From Acidobacteriota bacterium (lineage in GTDB: Bacteria > Acidobacteriota > Terriglobia > Acidiferrales > UBA7541): a stretch of DNA of 38,538 nt. Of the stretch, positions 14,495 through 22,807 are shown piece by piece (position 1 is the first letter of the stretch; each line of letters begins with the position of its first letter). The notes below the pieces were generated by a model. That model saw nothing but the letters and a program-made list of their open reading frames with translations. It was not told the DNA's origin and did not search any database. Where the stretch lies: NCBI GenBank assembly GCA_003223315.1, contig QHYR01000046.1, positions 1 to 38,538 on the forward strand, given 5' to 3'. A program made the translations under genes and the position numbers.

Positions 14495-15897
14495 GGTCTT
14501 TTCCCATTGGGGCTCGGCTAACGGCTTGGTATTTCGGAATCCTTGCCGTAGTTCTGTCGCTTTTCAGTCTGACTGCCTACTTTGCGATGCGTAATAGCAT
14601 TTATCGAACGGTAGATGAAGAACTTCGTGCGCGCATGGAAGGAGTTCGGCGGCTAATCGAGCGGACTGTTCGCTATGAACCCGATGACCTGCGTCGCGAG
14701 CTTCGGGAGCACTCCGAATTGGCAGGAAACACCCTGCTCCAGGTCGCAGATCGACAGGGCAATTGGCTCTATCGGTCTGCATCAACGGACCGCTATGAGA
14801 TTCCCAGGCCCCGAGAGGCCTCAGGCGTGCCTTCGACTCTCGTACTCAACAATGTGCCCTTGCGCGTATTAAGTACAGAGATTCAAGTTGGGGACCAATC
14901 CTACTTCACACAGGCGGCTGCTCCGCTAGACGACTTTTACAGCGCTTTACATCGTTTTGTGACTTTGCTTGTTATATCAATTCCCATTCTCTTGCTCAGC
15001 GCAGCGGCGGGCGGTTACTGGATGAGTCGCAGAGCTTTGGCCCCGGTTGATCAAATCACGCAGACCGCGAGAAGTATCAGTGTTCAAAATCTTTCGAGCC
15101 GGTTAATTGTGCCGCGAACGGGCGACGAATTGCAGCGGCTTTCCGAAACGCTGAACAGCATGTTGGAGCGTCTTGAGGCCGCTTTCAAGAAAATCATCCA
15201 GTTCACCGCCGACGCGTCTCACGAGCTGCGCACGCCTGTGGCCGTGATGCGAACCAGAACGGAGCTTTCATTACGCAAGCCTCGTTCTGCTGACGAGTAT
15301 CGCCAGACCATTGCCCAGGTTCATTCCGAGCTGGAGAAGACATCGGATCTTGTCGAAAGGCTCATGCTTCTGGCCAGAGCTGATTACGGCGTAGGGGCGC
15401 TCCAGCTCTCTACGGCGGATTTGGGTGAAATCGTTCGTGAAGTATGTAGTCAAGGAAAGATGTTGTCAGAAGCTAAGGAGATTGATTTTCGCGAGGAAAT
15501 ACCAAGCCAGCCTGTTTGGGTCAAAGCAGATGCACATGCGTTGCGGCGGCTGTTTTTGATCTTGATTGACAACGCAATTAAATACACACCCAAGGGTGGT
15601 CGCGTGGATGTTGTTGTAGGTCAAGAGAACGGCTGTGCAATTGGAGAGGTTCGAGACACGGGGATTGGGATTGCGCCCGAGGATTTACCGAACGTGTTTG
15701 AGCGATTCTACCGCGCCGATAAAGCCCGATCTCGCGAGTCGGGAGGCGTTGGCTTGGGCCTTTCTATTGGCCGCTGGATCGCGGAGGCTCATTCCGGGAC
15801 GATTGAAGCTCAAAGTTCTCTGGGCGGGGGTTCGATCTTTAAACTGCGACTCCCTTTGGTCAACGGAGAGTCCCCGGACCTATCGAGTGCAAACTGA
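14491..15897 (+). CDS. Heavy-metal-type sensor histidine kinase
   Basis: TM1 is about residues 10-32 (WYFGILAVVLSLFSLTAYF) and a periplasmic sensor loop of about 130 aa follows. TM2 (LLVISIPILLLSAAAGGYW) is followed by HAMP (RRALAPVDQITQTAR) and the HisKA phospho-accepting His in SHELRTP. The HATPase has N box DNAIKYTP, G1 DTGIGI and G2 GVGLGLSI. Layout and length (468 aa) match CusS/CzcS-type kinases. The GTG start overlaps the regulator stop, so translation is coupled. The signal is not visible from sequence; a metal ion is inferred from the adjacent efflux genes. Confidence 0.9.
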   Translation: MRSFPIGARLTAWYFGILAVVLSLFSLTAYFAMRNSIYRTVDEELRARMEGVRRLIERTVRYEPDDLRRELREHSELAGNTLLQVADRQGNWLYRSASTDRYEIPRPREASGVPSTLVLNNVPLRVLSTEIQVGDQSYFTQAAAPLDDFYSALHRFVTLLVISIPILLLSAAAGGYWMSRRALAPVDQITQTARSISVQNLSSRLIVPRTGDELQRLSETLNSMLERLEAAFKKIIQFTADASHELRTPVAVMRTRTELSLRKPRSADEYRQTIAQVHSELEKTSDLVERLMLLARADYGVGALQLSTADLGEIVREVCSQGKMLSEAKEIDFREEIPSQPVWVKADAHALRRLFLILIDNAIKYTPKGGRVDVVVGQENGCAIGEVRDTGIGIAPEDLPNVFERFYRADKARSRESGGVGLGLSIGRWIAEAHSGTIEAQSSLGGGSIFKLRLPLVNGESPDLSSAN

Positions 15898-15911
15898 ATT
15901 TATGACGCATC

Positions 15912-15928
15912 TTCAGACAATTTTCAGG
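15912..15928 (+). promoter_or_regulatory. TTCAG-N6-TTCAGG direct repeat, site 2 (propeller array)
   Basis: TTCAG at 15912 and 15923 are 11 bp apart, followed 9 bases later by TAATATCG, which could hold a -10 element. It lies between the kinase stop and the first propeller gene. Confidence 0.65.
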
Positions 15929-15999
15929 TGTTCGACCTAATATCGAGGGCCTCCGTAGGGACCGCAAGTCGGCGCGCAAAATCTGCCCTGGAGGGAATC

Positions 16000-17025
16000 A
16001 TGCATAACCGTCGGCTGTTGTTGGCCATGATGAGTTTTGTGTGTACGCCGGTACTCAGCGCCCACGGTCAAGATACGTCGGCTCTAAAACTGGTCCAAAG
16101 GATCCCCATGCCAAAGGTGCAAGACCGGCTGGACCATCTGGGAGTGGACGTGCCGGGCAAACGGTTGTTCATCGCTGCACTCGGCGACAAACAAAATACG
16201 GTGGAGGTCATCGATCTCAAATCGAACCAGCGGACCTCCAGCATTCCTGGGCAAAGCAAACCCCAGGGCATCTTCTATTCGCCTGATTTCAAGAAGCTGT
16301 TTGTAGCCAACGGAACTGACGGGACCTGTAAGATTTTCGCTGGAGATACATTCAAACTCATGGGTAACCTAGCGATTGGAACGGATGCCGACCACGTAGG
16401 GTACGACCCAGAAACGAAATACCTTTATGTTGGCGTCGGCGATGCGAAATCCGGAGCCCTCTCGGTTATCGACACGCGGACCGGTGCACATATTGGGGAC
16501 ATCAAAACGGATGCCCGTCCGGGCGGCATCAAGTTCGACAAATCGAATGCACAGATCTATGTGACGCTTGCCGGTTCCAGCAAGCTCGGCGTCCTGGACC
16601 GAAAAAAGCGCGAACAGGTCACGACCTGGGCTGTGGCGGGCGTTCCGGGAAATGTCGCGCTCGCCATCGACGAGAAGCATCATCGCCTTTTTGCCGGCTC
16701 TCGCATGCCGCCGCTACTAACGGTCCTGGACACTGAGACCGGCAAGACAATTACGCAAGTTGAGGGCGTCGATGGCATCGACGACCTTTGGTATGACGCC
16801 GCGCATCAGCGCATTTATGCTTCGGGCGGAAGAGGGTTTGATGTTGGTTCCGTTTACGTTTACCAGCAGCGCGACGCCGACCATTATGAGTTAATCGGAA
16901 AGGTTTCCACCTCACCAGGTGCGGGCACCTCCATTTGGGTAGCACAATTCGATCGCTATTACGTGGCAGCTCCCGCTCATGACAAGGAGGATGCCGCAAT
17001 CTTGGTTTTCCAGCCGCAGCCGTGA
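16000..17025 (+). CDS. YncE-like beta-propeller, exported (array copy 1)
   Basis: A signal peptide (LLLAMMSFVCTPVLSAHG) precedes about seven propeller blades of the YncE/YVTN type. Strand repeats such as LFIAALGDKQNTVEVIDLKSN, KLFVANGTDGTCKIF and YLYVGVGD recur every 40-45 residues. The fold usually forms a periplasmic binding or interaction platform and has no catalytic residues that I can name. GGAGGG precedes ATG 16000; the earlier frame (from 15928) lacks a signal peptide. It is the first of five consecutive paralogues, directly after site 2. It resembles copies 2, 4 and 5 more than copy 3. Confidence 0.85.
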   Translation: MHNRRLLLAMMSFVCTPVLSAHGQDTSALKLVQRIPMPKVQDRLDHLGVDVPGKRLFIAALGDKQNTVEVIDLKSNQRTSSIPGQSKPQGIFYSPDFKKLFVANGTDGTCKIFAGDTFKLMGNLAIGTDADHVGYDPETKYLYVGVGDAKSGALSVIDTRTGAHIGDIKTDARPGGIKFDKSNAQIYVTLAGSSKLGVLDRKKREQVTTWAVAGVPGNVALAIDEKHHRLFAGSRMPPLLTVLDTETGKTITQVEGVDGIDDLWYDAAHQRIYASGGRGFDVGSVYVYQQRDADHYELIGKVSTSPGAGTSIWVAQFDRYYVAAPAHDKEDAAILVFQPQP

Positions 17026-17143
17026 GGGAGGCCAGGGATTCCGGGGAGGAAAAATCGAAGACTGCTGTATCGGGGTTTACGAAGTGCAACCTAAGAACTC
17101 TAAAATCGAGTCCACGGAAGCCGTATTTTAGCGGAGGAAATAT

Positions 17144-18178
17144 ATGAAGAATGTCTACGCTATGCTGGGGCTCTTCGCGGTTGCCGCCGCCGTTTTCTTT
17201 GGCTTGCGCAGCACTGCGCCATCCGCAGCGCCAGCTCCGGCGCCGCCACGCGAACTTCCGCCACTGCAACTCATTCAGCGAACACCCGTGCCGGGAGTCA
17301 CGGGTCGCATCGATCATTTCACAGCATTCCCGAAACGCCGCCTCCTGATTTTTGCCGGCCTGGGTAACAATTCGATGGAGATTGTGAATACCTTCGAGGC
17401 CAAGGTCGTTCAGAGTACCAAGGGATTGGACGAACCCCAGGGCGTACTTTACGTTCCCGGCTTAGATAAGATCTTTGTGGCCAACGCAGGAAACGGCACG
17501 GTTAAAGTTTATGACGGCAAGACCTACGCTCTGCGCAAGAGTATCGCCTTGGGCGAAGAGTCCGATACTGACAACCTTCGCTGGGATGAAGATTCCAAGC
17601 GCGTGTTTGTCGGCATCGTGGGCGGCCTAGCCATGATCGACGCCGTAACGGAAGCCCGTGTGGGGAACCTGAAGGGCAGTGGTGGTCACTCCGAGTCGTT
17701 TCAGTTGGAGAAGAAGGGATCTCGCGTTTTCGTAAACGTTCCAGACGATGACAGCGTGGTCAATGTCATCGACCGGAAAACCGGCGAGTTGACCAAATGG
17801 GGGCTCAACGGCGTCAAAGCGAACTACCCCATGGCACTCGATGAAGACAATCATCGGCTCTTCGTCGTCACTCGCAGACCTCCGTTCGTAATGATCCTTA
17901 ACACCGATAATGGTAGGGAAGTTGCCAGAGTTCCAGTAGGCGGATCGTGCGACGATGTCTATTTCGACGTGGAGCGAAAGCGTATCTACGCGCTCGGCGG
18001 CGAAGGATTTATCAGCGTGGTCCAACAGAATGACCCGGATCACTATTCGCTATCCGCAAATATCCCCTCAGCGGTGGGCGTGCGCACGGGCATTTTCTTT
18101 GGGACGAGCTTGTACGTCGGCGTGCCGGCAGCGGGATCGGAACCAGCACAAATCTGGAATTATGCTGTGCCGGAATAG
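17144..18178 (+). CDS. YncE-like beta-propeller, membrane-anchored (array copy 2)
   Basis: An N-terminal hydrophobic stretch (AMLGLFAVAAAVFFGLR) is followed by a Pro/Ala-rich linker and then the propeller. The blades include KIFVANAGNGTVKVYDGK and HRLFVVTRRPPFVMIL. A segment SESFQLEKKGSRVFVNVPDD is shared with copies 4 and 5. GGAGGAAATAT gives a clear ribosome binding site. There is no CxxC, heme or catalytic motif. The gap from copy 1 is 118 bases and shows no terminator, so it is probably co-transcribed. Confidence 0.85.
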   Translation: MKNVYAMLGLFAVAAAVFFGLRSTAPSAAPAPAPPRELPPLQLIQRTPVPGVTGRIDHFTAFPKRRLLIFAGLGNNSMEIVNTFEAKVVQSTKGLDEPQGVLYVPGLDKIFVANAGNGTVKVYDGKTYALRKSIALGEESDTDNLRWDEDSKRVFVGIVGGLAMIDAVTEARVGNLKGSGGHSESFQLEKKGSRVFVNVPDDDSVVNVIDRKTGELTKWGLNGVKANYPMALDEDNHRLFVVTRRPPFVMILNTDNGREVARVPVGGSCDDVYFDVERKRIYALGGEGFISVVQQNDPDHYSLSANIPSAVGVRTGIFFGTSLYVGVPAAGSEPAQIWNYAVPE

Positions 18179-18238
18179 AGGGAACTTTTACGGCGAGGTT
18201 GAGTATCTGGCAAGATTGACAAAGGAGGGTTGCTGACT

Positions 18239-19276
18239 ATGCGTCAGAAACAAATTGCAGTTTTTACCGCTGCATCTATAGGCCTCGTTATCTGCGTTCT
18301 TCTCGCCGGATTCGGCTGGGCAATCCTCGCTTCGCCCGGTCCATCCGGCTATCACATCCTGAAAACGATTCACCTCCCCGGCACGGAGGGATGGGACTAT
18401 CTCACCATGGACAGCGCGGCCCGGATACTCTACATCAGCCGCGAAAATCATATCGACGCGGTCAACGTGGATACGGGCGTAATCGTGGGCAAGGTGACCG
18501 GCTTAGACGGAACGAACGGCTTACTGCCCGTGCCCGAGCTCGGCCGAGGCTTTGCGACCAATGAAGATAAGAGCGAAGCCGTCATCGTTGACCTCAAGAC
18601 CCTGCAAAAAATCGGAACGGTGAAAACCGGCAAAGCCCCCGATTCTTTTGCCTACGAACCCGTGACCAAGCGCGTCTTCATCATGAACAGTGCGGGTGCC
18701 AGCGCGACCGCCATCAACGCGGCCGAGGGCACGGTCGCAGGCACCGTGCAACTCGACGGCCAGCCCGAGTTCGTGGTGGCCGACGGCAAGGGCAGCGTGT
18801 TCATCAACATTACCGACAAGAACCAGATCGTCGAAGTCGATGCCAAGGCGCTGAAGGTCCTTCATCGCTGGCCCCTAGCGCCCGGCGAAGGACCTTCCGG
18901 CATATCGATGGACCGGAAAAACCGGCGCCTCTTCTCGGCATGCGATAACCAGAAAATGATCGTCATGAACGCGGACACTGGCAAGGTGGTGGCTGCGCTG
19001 CGCACCGGCGCCGGCACCGATGCCAGCGTCTTCGATCCGGATACGATGAATGCCTTCGCGCCGGCCGGAGGTGCCGGAACTCTCACTATCATTCACGAAG
19101 ATTCCCCGGACAAGTTCAGCGTGCTTGAGGAAATTGACACGCAATCGGGCGCGCGCACGGCCACACTGGATACGAAAACGCACAACGTGATCACCGTCAC
19201 CGCCAGGCATGGCCACGGCTCGACGCACCTGGACGTGCTCCCCGATACCTTCGTCGTGCTCGTTGTCGGGAAGTAA
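18239..19276 (+). CDS. YncE-like beta-propeller, exported (array copy 3)
   Basis: AGGAGGG lies 9 bases before ATG 18239. The N-terminal anchor is long (QIAVFTAASIGLVICVLLAGF). The propeller (GYHILKTIHLPGTEGWDYLTM, ILYISRENHIDAVNVDTG) differs from the other copies. It lacks HPESFQLEK and ends in a His-rich ARHGHGSTH segment near the C-terminus. It is the most divergent member and may have a distinct ligand. It may have joined the array separately rather than by recent duplication. Confidence 0.85.
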   Translation: MRQKQIAVFTAASIGLVICVLLAGFGWAILASPGPSGYHILKTIHLPGTEGWDYLTMDSAARILYISRENHIDAVNVDTGVIVGKVTGLDGTNGLLPVPELGRGFATNEDKSEAVIVDLKTLQKIGTVKTGKAPDSFAYEPVTKRVFIMNSAGASATAINAAEGTVAGTVQLDGQPEFVVADGKGSVFINITDKNQIVEVDAKALKVLHRWPLAPGEGPSGISMDRKNRRLFSACDNQKMIVMNADTGKVVAALRTGAGTDASVFDPDTMNAFAPAGGAGTLTIIHEDSPDKFSVLEEIDTQSGARTATLDTKTHNVITVTARHGHGSTHLDVLPDTFVVLVVGK

Positions 19277-19333
19277 CTTCGCCGGGTCCGGCGAGCGTAG
19301 CGCAAGCATCGTTGCACCATTGGAGGAATCGAG

Positions 19334-20359
19334 ATGAGGAATCGCGTCTTCACCACGCTTTTCTGGTCCGTCGTTCTTGCCTGCGGCGTTGCTGCCCAGG
19401 AACCGGCAACACTGACTCCGAAAAATCCCATAAAGCTAATGAAGGTCGAAGGACGCATGGACCATATGAGCGTCGATGTGAAAGGCCAGCGCCTCTTTGC
19501 CACCGCTTTCGATAATCACACGCTAGAAGTCATCGATCTAAAGACAAACCGGCAAGTGCACACGATCCCAAATCTGGACGAGCCGCAGGGTGCGTATTAC
19601 GACCCCGCCACCAGTCGCCTCTTCATCGCCTGTGGCGGGGATGGCACGGTCAAGATTTTCGACGGCACCACATTTGCCCTCTTGCAAACGATCACGCTCG
19701 ATCTGGACGCCGACAATGTCCGCTATGACGCCCGGGGCAAGCATATAGTCGTCGGTTTTGGAGGAGAGAAGTTCCTGGCGGGCAAAGTAACCCGGCCAGG
19801 AGGAGGCGGAGCGCTTGAGGTTCTGGACCTGATGGGAAAGAAGATTGCAGAAATACCCACAGATGCGCATCCGGAATCCTTCCAACTGGAAAAGACCGGG
19901 ATGCGGGTTTTCGTGAACGTTCCCGATAAACAAGAAGTGGAAGTCGCCGATCTCGTGAAGGGCACGGTTCTGGCACACTGGAAGGTCGACGTTTGCACGA
20001 CCAATTTCCCCATGGCGCTCGATGAAGTTCATCACCGGCTCTTCGTTGGCTGCCGCATTCCCGCACGTCTGGCCGTGTTCGATACGGAAACCGGCAAGAT
20101 TGTGGCCTCTCCAAACATCGTGGAACATACCGATGACCTCTTCTTCGACGCAAGCAAGGGCCGGATTTATATTCTCGGCGAAGGCTTCATCGAGGCTTGG
20201 CAGCAGAAAGACCCGGATCATTACGAGCGCATTGGCCGCTATTCCACTCCTGCGGACGGGCGCACGGGTCTGTTTGTGCTCGATTTGGGAGAACTCTTCG
20301 AAACCATTCCACATCACGGCCAGCAGGGTGCCGAAATCCTGGTCTATACGACGAAATGA
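19334..20359 (+). CDS. YncE-like beta-propeller, exported (array copy 4)
   Basis: A signal peptide (VFTTLFWSVVLACGVAAQ) is followed by about seven blades. Stretches such as RLFATAFDNHTLEVIDLKTN, GGDGTVKIFDGTTF and AHPESFQLEKTGMRVFVNVP are nearly identical to copy 5, so these two are the most recent duplicates. There is a good ribosome binding site (GGAGGAATCGAG). No catalytic residues are visible. It is probably periplasmic and binds a partner or ligand. A His/Asp cluster near the end (PHHGQQ) is seen but has no proven role. Confidence 0.88.
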   Translation: MRNRVFTTLFWSVVLACGVAAQEPATLTPKNPIKLMKVEGRMDHMSVDVKGQRLFATAFDNHTLEVIDLKTNRQVHTIPNLDEPQGAYYDPATSRLFIACGGDGTVKIFDGTTFALLQTITLDLDADNVRYDARGKHIVVGFGGEKFLAGKVTRPGGGGALEVLDLMGKKIAEIPTDAHPESFQLEKTGMRVFVNVPDKQEVEVADLVKGTVLAHWKVDVCTTNFPMALDEVHHRLFVGCRIPARLAVFDTETGKIVASPNIVEHTDDLFFDASKGRIYILGEGFIEAWQQKDPDHYERIGRYSTPADGRTGLFVLDLGELFETIPHHGQQGAEILVYTTK

Positions 20360-20467
20360 GATGCGGCGTAGCGAGGGGCCAATAGCGAGGAGACTCAGGC
20401 GAGCTTTGGTCACGTGACGTACATTTAGGCGCTGCTCTGAATTGCCTTCCACCGCGAGGAGGTTCAA

Positions 20468-21592
20468 ATGAGAGAACGTATCGCAGCACTGCTTCTATTG
20501 CTGGCGCTCCTTGTGCCTGTCTGGGCCATGGGCCAAGCGTCCCCGGTCTTAATGCTGAAGACCCGCATCGCCCTGGCGAATGTCAACGGGCGTATGGATC
20601 ACCTCGGCGTTGATCTGAAGGGAGAGCGCCTCTTCGCCGCCGCATTTGACAATCACACGCTCGAAGTGATCGATCTAAAGGCCAATCGACAAGCGCACAC
20701 GATTACGGATCTGAACCAGCCACAGTCAGCGTTCTATGACGCTTCGACTAATCGCCTTTTCGTGCCCTGCGGGGGTGACGGCACGGTGAAGATCTTTGAC
20801 GGAACGACGTTTCAGCTTCTGCAAACCGTGAAGCTGTCCTCCGACGCTGACAATATCCGCTACGACGCCCGCAGCAAGCGGGTGCTCGTCGGCTACGGCG
20901 GAGAAAAATTCCTGTTTGGCAAGGTGGTGCGCGGCCAAGGAGACGGTGCGCTAGCGTTTTTGGATTCTACGGGAAAGAAGACTGGGGAAATTGCTGTCGA
21001 TGCCCATCCCGAATCGTTTCAACTTGAGAAATCCGGAACTCGCGTTTTCGTCAACGTTCCAGATCGGCATGAGATCCAAGTCGCTGACGTTGCGAAAGGC
21101 ACTGTGCTGGCCCATTGGCCCGTTACCTGCGAGGACAATTTCCCGATGACACTTGACGAAGCCCATCATCGACTCTTCGTTGAATGCCGGGTTCCTGCAA
21201 GCCTGCTCGTGTTCAATACCGAGAGCGGCAAGACTGTGGCTTCCCTTGAAGGGCCCAGCTCGGACGACATCTTCTACGACGCGAGCAAAGGCCGGGTTTA
21301 TGTGCTCGGCCAGGCGACCGAGGGTGGTGATCCCAGGGCAGCTGGCCGTGGCTTCATTGATGTTTTCCAACAGAACGATGCTGATCACTATAGCAAGATT
21401 GGGAGCTACCCTACGGGGCCGGGCGCTTGGACCGGCTTTTTTGTGCCCGAGTGGGGAGAACTCTTTGTCTCCGCACGTCACCAAGGTGAGCAGAGCGCGG
21501 AGATCCTTGTGTTCGAGAACAAAATGAGATGGGCACTCACCGACTGCAAAGGGAACACTCAAGGTGATGCACCTCCACCTACAGCGAGTTGA
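20468..21592 (+). CDS. YncE-like beta-propeller, exported (array copy 5)
   Basis: The signal peptide is strong (IAALLLLLALLVPVWAMG). The protein is highly similar to copy 4 throughout. It is longer because of an insertion (ATEGGDPRAAGRG) before the last blades and a C-terminal extension of about 25 residues rich in Thr/Pro. GAGGAGG precedes the ATG. The extension could be an acquired tail from a changed stop. It ends the array, and regulatory site 3 begins 2 bases after its stop. Confidence 0.88.
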   Translation: MRERIAALLLLLALLVPVWAMGQASPVLMLKTRIALANVNGRMDHLGVDLKGERLFAAAFDNHTLEVIDLKANRQAHTITDLNQPQSAFYDASTNRLFVPCGGDGTVKIFDGTTFQLLQTVKLSSDADNIRYDARSKRVLVGYGGEKFLFGKVVRGQGDGALAFLDSTGKKTGEIAVDAHPESFQLEKSGTRVFVNVPDRHEIQVADVAKGTVLAHWPVTCEDNFPMTLDEAHHRLFVECRVPASLLVFNTESGKTVASLEGPSSDDIFYDASKGRVYVLGQATEGGDPRAAGRGFIDVFQQNDADHYSKIGSYPTGPGAWTGFFVPEWGELFVSARHQGEQSAEILVFENKMRWALTDCKGNTQGDAPPPTAS

Positions 21593-21593
21593 A

Positions 21594-21610
21594 TTCAGAT
21601 AACCTTCAGG
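21594..21610 (+). promoter_or_regulatory. TTCAG-N6-TTCAGG direct repeat, site 3 (DUF5666/receptor)
   Basis: TTCAG occurs at 21594 and 21605, 11 bp apart as in sites 1 and 2. TTTAAGATCG follows at a spacing close to the TAATATCG of site 2. It lies about 80 bases before the DUF5666-like gene. Confidence 0.65.
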
Positions 21611-21692
21611 CGACCCGATTTAAGATCGTGAGGGGGGGAACCGAAGTCTCCGGGTAACCGTCTACTAGCTGGGCTAGCTTAGAGGTGGTGTG

Positions 21693-22766
21693 ATGAGGAA
21701 TGGACTACTGGGTCTGGTGGTGCTATGGGCGGCAGCAGCATTGGCGCAAGGTTCCGGAACGACTCCGTCGCACTCTGAGCCTGTTCGGCCCATCGGTGTA
21801 GTAACCCAACTTCAATCGGGCAAATTTATCCTGCACACCGATGCAGGTCCCGATCTGCTGATCCTACTGTCAGACCAAGTGTCGGTTCTGCGCGTTCCGC
21901 CTGGCGCGAAGGATTTGAGTGCTGCCAGCAAGATAACGGTGGGTGATATCGGCTCGGGGGACCGGGTACTCGTGCGCGGCCGTGTCTCCGACGAGCAGAA
22001 ATCCATGCTCGCAGTGTCGGTCATTGTAATGACCAAAGCAGACCTTGCCAACGCGCAGGAGGCGGAGCGTCTGGATTGGCAACGGCGCGGCATCGGAGGA
22101 ACAGTTACCGCAGTCAATCCCGAAAGAAAAGAGGTCACCATTGCAGTTCCGAGCGCTCCGTCCCCAGCCGCGAACGGCGCTCGTTCGCAGACGATTACGT
22201 TGGCAGCGAACGCTATTCCGCATCGATATGCACCCGATTCGGTCAAATTAAGCGATGCCAAGCCGAGCACGCTCGAAGAAATCAAGGTGGGCGATCAAGT
22301 CCGCGCGCTCGGTACGAAAGCTGAAGACGGGAGCTTTCGGGCGGAGAAACTGGTCTCTGGAACCTTTCGCAATTTTGGCGTTACGGTGGTTTCTGTTGAT
22401 GCGCAGAACCGCACCATCACTGCGAAGGATGCAGCCTCGGGACAAACCATGCTGGTGCGAACCAATGCTGACACCGCATTGCATCGGCTTCCGCCCGATG
22501 TGGCGCGAGCGTTGGCTAAACCCAATTCCGGAAGCGGAAGCGACTCTGAACTGCTCGAACGTGCGCCTGCCTTAGCGCTCGCCGAACTGAAGACCGGAGA
22601 ACCCCTGATCGTGTTGAGCACCCAAGGAGCGAAGCCGTCAGAAGCGACTGCAATCCTCGTGCTCGCCGGAGTGGAGCCGATCCTAGCGGCGCGGCCGAAG
22701 GGCAGCGATCAGGTGGTCATTGGGCCCTGGAGTCTCGGTAAGGGAGGCGGGGAGGACGCTCCTTAG
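21693..22766 (+). CDS. Exported DUF5666-like protein
   Basis: After a signal peptide (GLVVLWAAAALAQG) there are two or three repeated beta-rich modules. Each has a G-x-V-(T/V)-x-V-(N/D) start and a valine/threonine-rich strand (GGTVTAVNPERKEVTI, then VTVVSVDAQNRTITAKD), the pattern of DUF5666 domains. It also contains VGDQVRALG-type turns. The function of the family is unknown, and no metal-binding cluster is obvious. I start at ATG 21693 (GAGGTGG upstream), not the adjacent GTG. The gene closes just before the TonB receptor, and the pair sits downstream of regulatory site 3. Confidence 0.65.
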   Translation: MRNGLLGLVVLWAAAALAQGSGTTPSHSEPVRPIGVVTQLQSGKFILHTDAGPDLLILLSDQVSVLRVPPGAKDLSAASKITVGDIGSGDRVLVRGRVSDEQKSMLAVSVIVMTKADLANAQEAERLDWQRRGIGGTVTAVNPERKEVTIAVPSAPSPAANGARSQTITLAANAIPHRYAPDSVKLSDAKPSTLEEIKVGDQVRALGTKAEDGSFRAEKLVSGTFRNFGVTVVSVDAQNRTITAKDAASGQTMLVRTNADTALHRLPPDVARALAKPNSGSGSDSELLERAPALALAELKTGEPLIVLSTQGAKPSEATAILVLAGVEPILAARPKGSDQVVIGPWSLGKGGGEDAP

Positions 22767-22807
22767 TGCGAGGCAATCATCCTTTGGATCTTTTCGTGGG
22801 GCGAGTC

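Noticed and set aside
19538-20467. 309-aa minus-strand open frame
   Set aside because: It is fully antisense to propeller copy 4, with no ribosome binding site and no domain.
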